Below are positions 15,517 to 29,100 of a stretch of DNA of 32,958 bases, piece by piece (within the stretch, counting starts at the first letter, position 1; each line of letters starts with the position of its first letter). A program made the position numbers and the translations under genes. The notes below the pieces were generated by a model, which saw only the letters and a list, made by a program, of their open reading frames with translations, had not been told where the DNA came from and searched no databases. Source of the DNA: Elusimicrobiota bacterium (GTDB lineage: Bacteria; Elusimicrobiota; Endomicrobiia; Endomicrobiales; Endomicrobiaceae); assembly GCA_017528425.1 (NCBI GenBank), contig JAFXOV010000017.1, positions 1 through 32,958 of the forward strand, in the 5' to 3' direction.

Positions 15517-17041
15517 TTTTTCTTTTTCTAAATATTCCGTAAATCAGCAATATTATCACAGCATATGCCATACACAAATACACAAACAAATCTCCGATTT
15601 TATCATATATTGTTATGTAATTATTTGTATAAACCGTTTCTTCTAAAACTATTTGTTCTTGGTTTTTTGTTTGTCTTACAATTTTACCCGTTGGCGCAAT
15701 CACTCCAGATATTCCGGTATTTGAAGCAACAATAAGATACTTTCTGTTTTCTATTGCTCTAAAAATATTTAGAACAAAATGTTGATACGGATACGAAAGG
15801 CCGTCACACCAAGCATCATTTGAATGTGTGGTTAATAAATTTGCTCCTTTCAAAACTAATTCTCTCGATAAGTAAGGATAATAATTTTCCGAACAGATAT
15901 TTATACCCAAACTACATTTATCCAATGTAAAAGCTTTTAGTTCTATTTCTTTTGTTAAATTGTTATCCGTAATAAATTTAGAGAACATTTTCGCTAACAG
16001 TCCTTCAAAAGGAACATATTCTCCAAACAATATCAGATGTTTTTTTCTGTAACTATCTATCACTTCTCCAACGTTAGATACAACAAAGATTGAATTATAT
16101 ACTTTATAATTTTCCACATCAAAACCGCCAATCAATGTATAATTCGACCAAGGAGAGATATTATTTACAAAATTTTTAACATCTTGATTTTCTTTTATAT
16201 TCTTCGGCAAAACCGTTTCCGGATACAATACGATATCTAAATTTTTATTTTCGAGGCTTATTCCTGCTTGTTTTAAATCATATAAAATCTTTTTCACATA
16301 ACGTTTTTTAAACTTATATTTTTGTTCAATGTTAGGTTGAACAATGCCGATTTTAATCTCTTTTTCATTGTTTATTTGAGATATTTGATTTATTCTTATA
16401 TAACCGTAAACAAACATAGAACAAACAACGAATATTACAATTAACAAATATTTTTTTTCTCTGTTACATATCCAACAAAACAATAACACATTTATCAACA
16501 TTATTATAAATGAAATTCCGAATACTCCGAAGATGTCGGCAAATTGTATTACTTGTGTAACGGAACTCTGTGAATATCCTAAAAGATTTATAGGAAAGCT
16601 ACCGAAATAGTAATTTCTTATATATTCTAATGACACCCAAAGAGCCGGTGCAAAAAGAATCAATGTAATTTTATTTTTTTTCTTTATAAAATTTATGCCT
16701 ATCCCCCAAACGACAAAATATAACGATAAACATATCCACACAATCATTGAAATAGTACAAGAATCGGAAAATGAACTCGTATTTTTTAACAAAAACAAAT
16801 ACATCCAATTAAATGCTATTATCGAATACATTATTCCCGTAATGAAGCTATATAAAGCTGAAAACTTTAAATCGTTTTTATATATACAATATATCAACGG
16901 AACAAATGCTATCCAGGCCAGAAAAAAGAAATTGAATTTTTGAAATGACAATGCAAGCAATATTCCCGATATTATCGAGAATATTAAATATTTCAATTTG
17001 TATTCTTCAATTATGAATTTATTTACTATATTTTTTATCAT
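15509..17041 (-). CDS. lnt: Apolipoprotein N-acyltransferase
   Basis: A 510-residue Lnt with about six N-terminal membrane helices, a carbon-nitrogen hydrolase domain (about 228-480) and a C-terminal helix. The catalytic triad is Glu275 (LYPETVLP), Lys333 (YRKKHLILFGEYVPFE) and Cys383 (NICSENYYP). Also typical are SNDAWCDGLSYPYQH and RAIENRKYLIVASNTGISG. It N-acylates the lipid-modified cysteine of lipoproteins on the outer face of the inner membrane, which indicates a diderm cell. It begins 28 bases past the giant-gene terminator with no clear Shine-Dalgarno; its promoter is not obvious. Confidence 0.95.
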   Translation of the reverse strand: MIKNIVNKFIIEEYKLKYLIFSIISGILLALSFQKFNFFFLAWIAFVPLIYCIYKNDLKFSALYSFITGIMYSIIAFNWMYLFLLKNTSSFSDSCTISMIVWICLSLYFVVWGIGINFIKKKNKITLILFAPALWVSLEYIRNYYFGSFPINLLGYSQSSVTQVIQFADIFGVFGISFIIMLINVLLFCWICNREKKYLLIVIFVVCSMFVYGYIRINQISQINNEKEIKIGIVQPNIEQKYKFKKRYVKKILYDLKQAGISLENKNLDIVLYPETVLPKNIKENQDVKNFVNNISPWSNYTLIGGFDVENYKVYNSIFVVSNVGEVIDSYRKKHLILFGEYVPFEGLLAKMFSKFITDNNLTKEIELKAFTLDKCSLGINICSENYYPYLSRELVLKGANLLTTHSNDAWCDGLSYPYQHFVLNIFRAIENRKYLIVASNTGISGVIAPTGKIVRQTKNQEQIVLEETVYTNNYITIYDKIGDLFVYLCMAYAVIILLIYGIFRKRKNV

Positions 17042-17067
17042 ACCATTATTATATTATTTTACAATTA

Positions 17068-17100
17068 AAAAAGGCAGATGATTTTTTCATCTGCCTTTTT
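17068..17100 (-). terminator. Rho-independent terminator after the giant gene
   Basis: AAAAAGGCAGATGA (17068-17081) pairs with TCATCTGCCTTTTT (17087-17100) over a 5-base loop, 14 bp. On the minus strand the stem ends in a run of six T. It lies 20 bases after the giant-gene stop and separates that gene from lnt. Confidence 0.92.
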
Positions 17101-17120
17101 CGTTATTGCCGTTTTTTCGA

Positions 17121-20100
17121 TTATGCCGCCGCAGCTACCGCATGGATATTTCTCAAGTTGAAGTTCATCATCGGTGTCATATATTTCTTATCTGCTCCGG
17201 CCAACAATTCCATTACATCTTCTATCTTTGCATCTTTTGCAAATTTCAAGTTCTTATCTACTATCGTACTCTGTAACTTCTTAACATCTATTACAAAATC
17301 TCCGTCCTTTGCATCTGATACCGATGTCTTTACACCCTGTTCAAACATATTAACTATCACATTTTGATTTACTGCTTTACTTACTATCAATTTTGCCATT
17401 ATTTCTTCATCACTTGCTGTCTTCAACCAATCAGCATCTTGTCTACCTGTTGTTATCAACAAGTCTCTCAATGTAGTTACTAATTCTATTTCCACTTTCA
17501 CTTCAGCTTCACTTAACTTACCTTCTTTTCCTAATGCTATTGCCTCTGTTATCTTTCTCGTTGCATTTTGTATTATCTTTTCTTTGTTGCCTAAATCTCC
17601 TTCATCCAATTCTATATATTTTAACATCGCTGTTGCATCTTTATTCCATATTGATAATACATACTTCAATGCTTTATTCAATTCTCCCGGTGCAGTTACT
17701 CCGTCTATTATATTCGCTAACATCTCTTTACCGGCTCCATATCTGTTCATTTTCTTTCCTTTGAACATATCTTCTATTACTTCTTTTACTCCGCTGTCCA
17801 AATATCTTACACCCTTTTGTCCTTTCTGTGTCAACATCAAGCCGGTGAATCCTTTTTCTTTAAAGAATTCATCTATCGATATTGTTTCTTCTATTTTCTT
17901 ACCGTTTGCATCAGTACCTGTGTAGGTTAAATATCCTCCGGCTATTTCTGTTATGGTTATAACATGGCCCGTATCTTTTCCGGCATTTTCTTTATATGCT
18001 ATGAATGCTGACGGTACAACTACTCCGGACAAACCTTCTTCTTCAAATGTTCCTATCTTCTTCTCTCCGGATATTTCTTCTCCTTCCGGTGTTGTTATTG
18101 TGTATGTTACCACTCTATCTTTCATGTCTTTTCCCTTAACAGCTTTAATACCTGTTATTGTTAATACTTCTCCGGTTTCCGGTATATAAACTGTAACAGG
18201 CGCTTTCTTAACTTCTCTCGGATTAAGTTTTCTTAAATCAATATCTTGTTCGGATAATGTAGCATATCTTAATCCTGTTCTCTGTCTTAACTCGCCTAAT
18301 TCTGTTCCTTCCAATGTATCTTCTACTCCTGCTGCTTTCAATTTATCCTGTGCATACGGCGTTGCTCTTAATGCTGATTCCGTTAATGCTCTCAACGGTA
18401 TTATCTTGCCCATTGTCTCTACCGCTACATCTACACAATCTTCTACATCTGCTTTTTCCTCTGCTTGTGATACTACCGGTGTTTCTGTTACTTTTTGTTC
18501 CGGTGTTTTTGCTTCAGCAACTGTAGCCTTCTGCTCTGCTTTAGGTTCTTCTTTTACTATCTCTACTTTCGCAGCATCTTCTATGTTTAATTTACCTGTA
18601 CCGGCTACTTTTTCTATTGCTCTATATACATCCGCACTGCTTGCTTCCAATACTTCTACGCTTACTCCTTTTATTCCTTCTTTAAATCTTGCCTTTCTGC
18701 TTAAGGTATTGTAATTTGTTATAAATGATTTATATCCTTCGTCTCTTAATATTCCTCTTCTCTTTGCAGTCGTCTGTGTTACATTTACTTTACCGCCTTT
18801 TCCTAATACTTGTGTTGCTTTCATAAATTCTTCCGCAGTCATATTCTCATAATATCTTCTCGTCTTATCGTAATATTTATGCATATCAGTTTTATCCAAT
18901 ATATCAGCGATTTTCTTCTCAGCTACACCTTCTCCGAGTATATCTTTCAAACTCATTTCTCCAACTATGTATCCTCTTAATACTTGTTCTTCGCCTTCAC
19001 TTGTAAGTTCTCTTATTCTTCTATCTATTCTTCCTTTGTCTTTCCCGTATTTTGCTCTATCTTCTTCGCTTAATCCTAAGTATTTTTCTACAGTAACGTC
19101 CTGATAACCCTTTCTTTCCACTTTTATATCTACTCTGTTTGCTAATACTTTAACATCTTTTGCTCTGTCTATTTCACCGATTGTCACAGCATCTTTTGCT
19201 AATTCTTCCGGTGTATTAACCTTTGATCTTAATACACTTATTTTCTTTTCTATTGCCTTTCTGTTCATTCCGAGATATTCGTACAATTTATCTTTGTTCT
19301 CTTGACTCATTCCTTCAGTTAAGGATTCGAATTCATTCAATGTCATTCCTTTTATTGCATCCGTTATGGTCTTTACTCCTTTTGCATTTCTTATTATTTC
19401 CGTTATTTTTGCGGAATCCATATTAAGATTATTTTTCAGGAATTTTACCTCTTCTACTATATTAGAATTATCTATTATTGTCTTTATTGCTATATCCTTG
19501 GTATCAATTCCTTGTTTTGCTAATTCTTTAGAGATATCATCATATATTTTATATCCATATAAATGATCTCCTTTAAATAATTCGTTAACTATTCCGACTA
19601 CATTTCTTCTTATCGCATCTTTATCTTCCCCTTCTTTTGCTTCTCTTTCTGCTATTCTCTCTACATCAGCCATTGTCGCTGTTTTTGCAAAATTTGTTAA
19701 TCTTGTTCTCATTACATTCTCATCTTTTAATAACGAATTTATGTTAATTAATTCAGATATCTTCATTTCGCTTATTATTGCTCTTTCAGCATCACTTGTA
19801 TATTTTTCTTCCAACGTGGTAACATTATCAAACACATTTTCCAAACCAAATGCTCTCATAGCTGAATAATATTGAGTTCCTAATATGTTTCTTACATCAC
19901 CTATCGATTTTTCTTTTATCGTTGATACTAAGTCTTTACCTCTTATAACATCATCAACAGTAATTAAATCGCTACCTATCAAAGCTTCCATACCTGCAAC
20001 ATATTTAGGATCTGACAATTGTGCTAATGTCGCACTTCCTGCAAAATTATTCAATGCAGCAGCAAGTTGTTTTAATACTTCCTCATTAAATTCTTTTATT

Positions 20101-23100
20101 CCCATTGCTCTGTCTGCCATATTTTCGGCAATTGCAGCTTCAATATCGCTTAATCTTCCCGATTTAGTTTGTTCTCTTAACTTATCATAAGCCTCTACAA
20201 CATTGTCGTAATCCAATCCTATAAATTTGAAAAATTCTCTTGTCTCTTTCAAATTCAATTTCGCGGCAACATCTGTTTCCGTATAATCCGTATATGTCAT
20301 TCCCTCAAATTGTTTCTTTAATGTCACTGTGTAATCTTCTCCCATAATATCTTTTTGGAAGTAAACACTTGATAAATCAACCATACTGGCTTCGTATTTA
20401 AATTCTATCTTATCTCCAAATTCTCTTACAACTTCCGATCTTGACATCCAGAATGCTATAGCACCATCGTTCATTTGTATTTGGCCCGCATCTAATCCTG
20501 CCCATGTTAATAACGGACTTATATCCGAAATTTCAACACCTGCATTTCTCAACTGTTCATTTGTCAATTTTCTTATAGCTTTTATCAAATCTTCTCTTGT
20601 TGTATTTGTATCAGCATCTATCTTTATCAAGCCTTTTTGTACTACCATTAAATCCAATGCTGTTCCAAGCGAGGTGCTATTTAATTCTTCCAATGTAAAC
20701 GATCCGGCCAATTGTTCTGCTTGTTCATCTGTTAATCCTTGTCTCTTTAAGAATCTTACCACATAGGCATAATTCGAAGCTACATTATCGGCTTTATTCT
20801 CTTTTCTGCTGTAGTTTATACCTGCATTAGCCAAAGCTTTTCTTTCCGGACTGTTAAGATTCTTTCTCAATTCTTTCAATTCATCATATGTAAGTTTTCC
20901 TAATAATTTTCCATATTCTTCTTCGAAGTTTCCGTTTGCTATGTTACCATCAAAAAGAGTATCATTTGCCAACATATCTACCGTAATAGAATCAAGCACT
21001 CCAAATTCACTGTTATCTCTAACATATTGATATCTTGCCAACAATGTGTCAGCGGAAACATCCGGTCTGATAATAGCAAACAAGCTTCTTAATCTTTCTT
21101 CGGATGCTCTATCTATTTCTTCTTGTGTAGGTATTGTCGTAGCGGAATAATTAGGTATATCCGTATTTGCCAATTTAACAACATCATTGACGGTTACATT
21201 CTTTTTACCTCTTAAGCCTTCCAATAATGTTTTCTGATCATCAGATAAACTCAATGCCGGAGATTTAAATAAAGTAACTATCGATTCCAAAATCGTTACC
21301 GGTAAGAAAAGCATATTCGTTGCCATTGTTACTATCGGATTCACTTGTTCTCCTTTGATTATTTGAGCCATCTGTTGTTTGTCTTTCATCGAACTTAATA
21401 CAGGTATCTTGGCTCTTTGAGTTGTAGACAAATACTCGGTTAATCCAACCATATCACCATTGCCTAAATACTGTAAAACTCTGCTTCTATCCGTTTTTGC
21501 CCAATCAACATTAAAGTTTTCATTTGAACGTAAATTTTCCAATGTTTGTGCAACAGAATTATTACCAAATACCAACTTTCCGGAAGATATTTGAGAATTC
21601 AATATATCCAATACAATAGGTATGTCCTGTTCCGCAATATTTCCGTTCATATAATCTTCAAATAATTTTTGTTTCATTTCATTTAAAGTTTTTTCCGCTT
21701 CCGTTACTTTAGAGTTAGCTCTATTAGCTTCAATTCTCATTGTAAATTTCTCAAATGCTCTTATTATCGGGTTAGTGGATAAACTTTCCATTCTATCTTG
21801 CTGTTGTTGTTGAATATCCGTTCTGTTCTGTATCGCATTTTGCAAAGCTGCAGTTTGGTCATTAAACATAGCCAATACGACAGGAACATTCTGTCCATCA
21901 AGATTTCCGTTCATATAATCATTAAACAATTTTTGTTTAATACCTGCCAAATCTTTCTCCGCTCTTGCTACTTGAGAATCTGCTCTTCTGCTTTCAACAC
22001 CCATTGCCCAATTTTCAAAAGCTCTTACTATCGGGTTAGCAGATAAATTTTCAGCCCTTTCCTGATGTTGTTGTTGAACATTATCTCTATGTTGTACCGC
22101 CTGGTGTAAAGCAGTTGTTTTCGCACTAATTTCAGGAACTGTAAATTGCGGCATTACACCCGTAACACCGGTGTGGCTATATGTTGATAATGCATTTCTT
22201 ACACTTGCAATATCAACTCCAGCATCCGTTGCCGCTCCTCTTTGTACCACTGGCATTACTGAAATAATATCGTTTAACGTATTTCCGTTTGATTGGTTAG
22301 TTGTTAATAAATTTACATCTCTGCTTTGTAATCTGACAACATTATTTATTGCAGAAATAACAGCATCTTTATTTACAACCGTAGGAACATCTTTAACATC
22401 GTTACCCAAAATAGCATTTATGGTTGCAACAGAAGATTTCCCTGCAGGATATCCGGTTTGTGTATATCCCAACATTTGCAAAGCATAACCTACAGAAACA
22501 GAACCTCTTTCTGTCAATTCATAACCATTATGCAAACCTTGAGTCTGCAATGCTCTTACCACTTCAGATCTTTCCGAAGAATTTAATCCCATTCTCGACA
22601 ATGATGCCTCTAAATCCGCTGTCGAGCGAACATAAGGTCTGTCTGCTTGAGAAGCCGCACCTTTTGCATTGTAATTAAGTGCTCCGCTTTGTGCAACAAC
22701 TCTATCTTCGGCTTCCCTACCGCTATAATCACTGCCATAAACTCTGGCATTAATCAAATCTAAATATTGATTATTTGTAACTTGAGAAGGAATACTCTCT
22801 TTCAAAACAGCTTTTTCTTTATCGGCATAATATGTATTGATTGTTGAAATATCGGATTCGAAATATACATTAATATTCTTTATAATTCTACCATCAGTTG
22901 TAACTTGTGCTTGATCACTGAAACGAGTACCCAATACTCTACCTACCAATTGCTCAACCGCTGATTTATAACTGAGATGAGCATCAACAGCATATAAATT
23001 AACATGTGTATTTTTATCTACACCTTCAACGTTTTCAATGTGTATATCAACACCTCTACCTAATTGCTCATATGTTCCAATAAAGCATTTGTATTGTCCG

Positions 23101-26100
23101 GCTTTGTTATCTGCATATATTAAACCCATTTCTTTTGACATTCCGGCATCGAACCATGCAACCTTACCCATAGCCTGACCTGTTTCATCTACTGAACAAT
23201 CTCTGTCACTAAGAACACCCAATAACTTTGTATAATCTTTAAATAAGTCTATTTTAGCTTGATTATTCAAAGCCATTATTGTGATATCACCATTTAGAAT
23301 TGATACTATAGCTTTTTCAAATGCGCCGAATGATGTTTGTGCCGGTTGAGAAATATGTAATGCAACAACCTTATCACCTTTATCAACATAACTCGTTACA
23401 TCGGTAAGTTTTACAGATGTTGCAGGAGTATAATAATTTGCATCAAATCCCATTGCTTGTTGTGCCGAAGCAGAATATGTACCTGTTAAACCTATAAAAC
23501 CACTGGCTTCTCTTATTGCTTGTATTATTGCAATGGAACTGTGTTCTCTGTCTCCTATACCGGTCATACCGCCAATGCTTTCCGGCGTTACTCCCTTTAC
23601 CATTCCGTTTAATATTTCCGCTTCAACAATCTGTTTATAACCTACACCCGGAACCAAATCTATAAGGGCACCGTTACATATAAGCATAACTTTATAAGAA
23701 CCATCCTCCGCTTTGCCTATACCATAATCTACACCATATGTCCAAGTTAATTTAGACATAAGAACATTATTTAAAACTTCTTGTAATGAATAACCTGAAC
23801 CAAACAAATCATTCTTATTTCCTACTCCGCTTATCTCTTTAACAAATTCTTCTAAGATTTGTTCATATTGAGATTTATAAACTTCACTGTAACTATCATT
23901 TGATAATAAAACTTTCGTTCTCTCATTAATACTCATTTCCAAAGCAACTTTAACCAAGCCCAACATTTCTGCGGAAGCAGAGCCTTCAGCAACAACAACT
24001 CTGCCATCTACAATAGTAAAGCCTTCCAAGATTGACTTTATCTTTATTCCCGTAGAGCTATCTGCACCTACTTTAGCCAATAAGCTTTCCAAATCTGTTC
24101 TTATATCCGTAATATCTTTTTCTGTTAGAGTGTTGTTTTTAAATCTATCTAATTTCTCCAACATTGATTTGTAAACTGCATCGCCTTTTAATACTCCTTG
24201 CATTTGTTCAACAGCTTTTTGCAGATATTGACCACTACCGTCTTTATCTGTTAATGCAGTGAAGAATTTATACATATCGGAATCTTTAGATTCAAATCCC
24301 GAAGAAGAACTGGACATAACCTTAGATAAATATACCGCCATATCCGCTTCATCACCCAAAATCAATCCGACTTTACCTTTTAATGGAGAATTTGCATCAA
24401 GCATAGCAAATCCAAAGTCCGTATATGTCATAAATAAAGCGGTCTTTGTAGTCAAATTGGATGTAATGTTATCTTTATCTGCTTTTAACATCTCATACTT
24501 ATTACCATACAATCCGCCTACTCTCTTTAACAAATTATTAACGTTGGTATCTATATCGGCACAAATAATAGTGAATTCCCCTTGAATGTCGTTAACAAGT
24601 TTCAATGAAGGGAATAAAACAGCAACAACAGATGTTTTTCCGGCTCCGGTTCCAAAGACATTAATTTCTTGTATTTTTGTCAAAACTTCTTTCATGTCTT
24701 CACTGGATATTGCAGCATTGTTTCTAAATGCTCTCAGAATAGTATTGTTGAATATACCATTTATACCTTCATACAATTCCTTTGAGAAGCCATAGCCGCC
24801 ACTAAGACAATTTCCTATTTGCATTTCCAAACAGGAATTAAATAATGCTACCATTTGTTCTTCCGTTGCAGACACTTTTCCATCTTTGGCAGCACTTATA
24901 CCTTTTGCAGGATCGTATACTTTTTGGTCTTCACCGAAGAAATTTTGATATACTTTTGTCAAATCTGCAGTGGCAGATATTCCGCTTTCTCCATATCCGT
25001 ATATACTTGCATGAGCCAAATCGAATTTCATGGTAGCCAAAGTTTGAATATCAAACGATATTTTAACTCCCGTACCTAAATCCAGTTTAGTTTCCAAAAC
25101 ATCCTTACCTTTAAATTGTTTTGCAGCTTCGCCGTCTTTCATCAAATTATCTTGAATATTCTGAGTAAATTCGGCCATCTTTGTATTATATTCCTGCATA
25201 ACATTTTTAAATGAATCCGATGCTAAAGTTTTTAACAATGCAACATCTGTCCAATCTAAGAAATGAGTTAAACCTATTCTTAAACTTCCTTTAGCTTCAC
25301 TTATTTTCGAAAGCAAATATAAACTTTCACTATCATGATAAGCCTTCTTTTGTTCTGCACTAAGATTATTCCAACTATCACGTATTTGATCATGTGTTGT
25401 TTCTATAGCACTCTTTGCTTTTTCTAATGCTTCTTGCTGTTGCTTACATTCAAGAGTTTCAACAAAGTCTTTTACATTTTCATGATTCTTGGATATTTCC
25501 GTCAAAGCATCTATAAATACACCGGCATAAAGAGCATCTTCCGCATATAATTTATCCAATGCACTTAATATCTTCATTCCTGTTTCTAAACCTGCATCGG
25601 TCTTAGCAAACTCATCAAATAATCCGGAATAAGTTAATTCTCTTCCATTAATATTGAAAGTTCCGGTTTTAGCTTGTTCTATCATAGCTTTTGTTGCTGA
25701 AGCAAAATTAGAAATAACAGCATCTTTAACACTAACTTGTTCACCGTTTTCAATAACAAATCCATAGTTACTGTTACTATCACTTAAAATATCGTATAAC
25801 AACGATGGATTGGATCCTATAACTTTCAGTGCTGTGAGTTGATAATGTGCTAATACTTCTCCTTCAAGTTTGGTACCTTTTTCTCTTTCTCCGGCTCCAT
25901 AGTTGTATACTATTTCTTTAAATAAATTTTTCAAGAGTTCGGGCTGGCCACATGCAGCACTTGCTCTAATTGCTGCACCCAACAACATATCTACTTCCAA
26001 AGCATTTTTATTTCTGAAATAATCTTGATTTTCAAGTATCTTTTTGGCTGTTTCGGAATAAGTACCGCCTTTTGTTTCTTTTTTGAGTTTAGACATATCT

Positions 26101-29100
26101 CTTTCAGTCGACCAACTTGTAGCTCTCATAGCCGAAGGAACGAACAACATAGCGGCAGATCCAAATACATATTCAAAGAGACCTTGTTCTTCTTCTCCTT
26201 TTTGGAACGAACTCAATCCTAAGTTTTCTAACATGCCATAGAAGGCAGAATCAGCCAACATATCATCCAAGTTTTTACCTAATCCGCCAAACAATTTTTC
26301 TGCTACTGAATATTGCAACATATTTATAGGTTTGGTTATCATTGACATAATAGCACCACCTGTAAAGCTCATCCATTTACCGCCAAGAACCAAACTTGGT
26401 AATGCCGTTATACCACCCTCACCCCAAACTGTAAATACTTTAGATAAAAGGCTTGCTTCTTCATATGTGGCTGCTTTAAATATTGCTGCTCCCGGAATTG
26501 CCATACCGAAGAAGTGGCTTTGGAAGAAACCTGTTCCAAATGAACTCTTAACAGCTGCCCATCCGTTTTGATCATCCAAATCACCGAATAACATTAAATT
26601 ATATTTGTCACCTATACTGCTAAATTGTTTTCCCCAACTATTCCAGAAATCACCGTAATCAAATGCTTCATAACCTTCATTACCTGCATTCAACCAATTG
26701 TTAATTTTTCCTGTAATAGGAGCAACTATAGCATTTAATATAGGTGACAATACATTAAATCTCATCAAATCTATACCGGATGTTATACCTTTTTGTAAAA
26801 CACTCGCAGGATTGTATACCACTTCTCCTATTGTTCCCCAAATATTTCTTGTTGACCAATTATATCCGAGTTGAGGATTTATCACTCCTATAGTAAATCC
26901 TGCAACAAATCCTATACCAAACTCAACAGCTAATCCCTTTAAGTCAATACCTTCAAATATTTCTCTGCCATTCATAAAGTTCTGAGCTATTGTTCCCATT
27001 AAATTCATTAACGGTATAGCAACACCAACCGATAAACCTGTAAACAAAGCATTTGTTACACGATTTCCGCCAACAAGACCGGCAGTAACATTTGCTTTAC
27101 CTCTTTCAAATAAAGTTTTTGCATCTACTTTAGAAGGCGGCGCTGCATTTCTTGCTTTTAATGCACCATTATATTGAGATATAGGATTTATAATACCTAC
27201 AGAAACAAGTATTAATAAATCTGATGCTGCAGCTCTTAAATCACCTTCAACAAAAAGATTATGTACAAAAGATTGTGAAGTTTTTACTAATATTACCGAA
27301 TCCAATACGGTATTCATTGCAAATCTTGTAACAAGGCCTGCTTTTCCGAGGAATCCGCTTGCAGTGTTGAAACCCACACCTAAAGTTTTAGCCCCGAAAT
27401 ATGTAGAGAAGCCTATAAGAGCTCCCGATAAAGCACCTACACCTATTCCTTCCAAAACATTACCACCGTTGACTCCGGCTATAATTCCACCGGCAGTAGC
27501 TCCTACGACAGCTCCTCCAAAGGTATATTTCATTGCAGTTTTAAAAGTTGCTTTCAGCGTCTCTTTCAGTGCACCATCAAGTAATAAGCTGGCACCCATT
27601 TTACCTACGGAAGTGCCAATCATATATGCGGAGAATAAATCTATACCTAAACCTAATAAGTTCGAACCGAAATCATCATAGTTGCCTGTTTCAAAACATC
27701 TTGCAATACCGGCACCGTGTTCAAATGCCGCCGGAGCTACAAATATCGCAGCAGCAACACCCGCAGCGGTACCTACTGCTACCATAGCCAATAAAGAAGC
27801 TTCTACCGCCAAACTTGCACCTAATGTACATATTGCAGCTACAACACTAACCGCAATCACCGCAGCTACGGCAAGAGCACCGCCTACTATTTCCCAAGCT
27901 GTTTTCTGATAATATTTACTATCTATATTACCGGTTGCATCTACTTTTGCATCTTCTGTTACTCTTCTGCCACCAACTATAGAATCTTTTTTCCAAGTAC
28001 TTCCTTCTCTTGTAAATGTATCTTTTGAAAAATCCTGAGCCATTGTGGAAGTACTCCAACCGGTTATGGTTCCTTCGAATGTCGTAGATTTTCCATCTTC
28101 AGCTTCCGTCAATTTACCATCAAACAATGCTGAAGATTTTCCTGCAAGGAAATTCTTATCGGCATTAGGATCCTTTTCATCTAAAACACTACCCTTCATT
28201 GTACCATCTACATCTGATTTTCCTGATAGTACGTTCAAGCCATATCCGCCGCCATTTTTATCCTGATTCAATTGGATAACGCTTCCTGCACCAATATTAT
28301 CTATATTAAATACATCATCACCGTTTTGATAAGTAATAGGCTTACCATCTGCACCTCTCAATGACACAGTGTCTGCCAGCACAAAATGTCCGGCCTCATC
28401 ACCGCCAAAAGTTGCACCGTCCAATTCAATAATTTCGCCGTTAGGACCTGTAGTATATACTTTTTCATTTGTAGAAAGAGTTACACCGTTTCTATGCAAT
28501 ATTGTTCCCAATGATATTCTGTCACCGACAACAACATCTGTTGCCAACTCTACATCTTTGCTTGGCTTAAAGTTAGGATCGAGATTCGTTGCTTCTATTC
28601 TTCCTGCATCTGCATTACCGACTAAACCGGAAACTTTGAAGTTCTCTATATACTGTCCGCTTTCAAGTTTTTCCGAGAATAAGTCTATTGTATCAATATC
28701 ACTTGTTGTTATTTTTGCTATACCGGAAGCATCATTGAGGTTTGCAATACCATTATCTGTTTTAAATCTAATACCGAAACCAACCTCGTCATTATTTGCA
28801 TCATGAATATTATTCATAACAGCAAGATAATCCAGAGGATTTACATTAAATTTCATACCGGCAAGATATTCACCGGCATTAGGTAAAATCTTACCGCCGG
28901 AATCAATTATACTGTCAAAACGTAAACCTGTACCATCAGTATAATTAGGAGCAATATAATTTCTTACATAATTCGTAGCGGATTGTTCATCTGCGAAAGA
29001 AGCTTCAAAATTATTGGTTACTTCGAGCTGACCATTGTGAACAGTCATATATCCGGAATCAAAATTTATTGTCGAGGCTCCGGAAGAGTCCGAGAGGTTA

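Noticed and set aside
17042-17066. TATAAT-like sequence just before lnt as a promoter giving a leaderless mRNA
   Set aside because: No -35 match lies at the right distance, and the region is A/T-rich enough for chance TATAAT. Left unassigned.
28369-28806. 145-codon and many other plus-strand frames across the giant gene
   Set aside because: They follow the codon bias of the giant gene read backwards, and some repeat only because the giant repeats do. None has a credible start or family.
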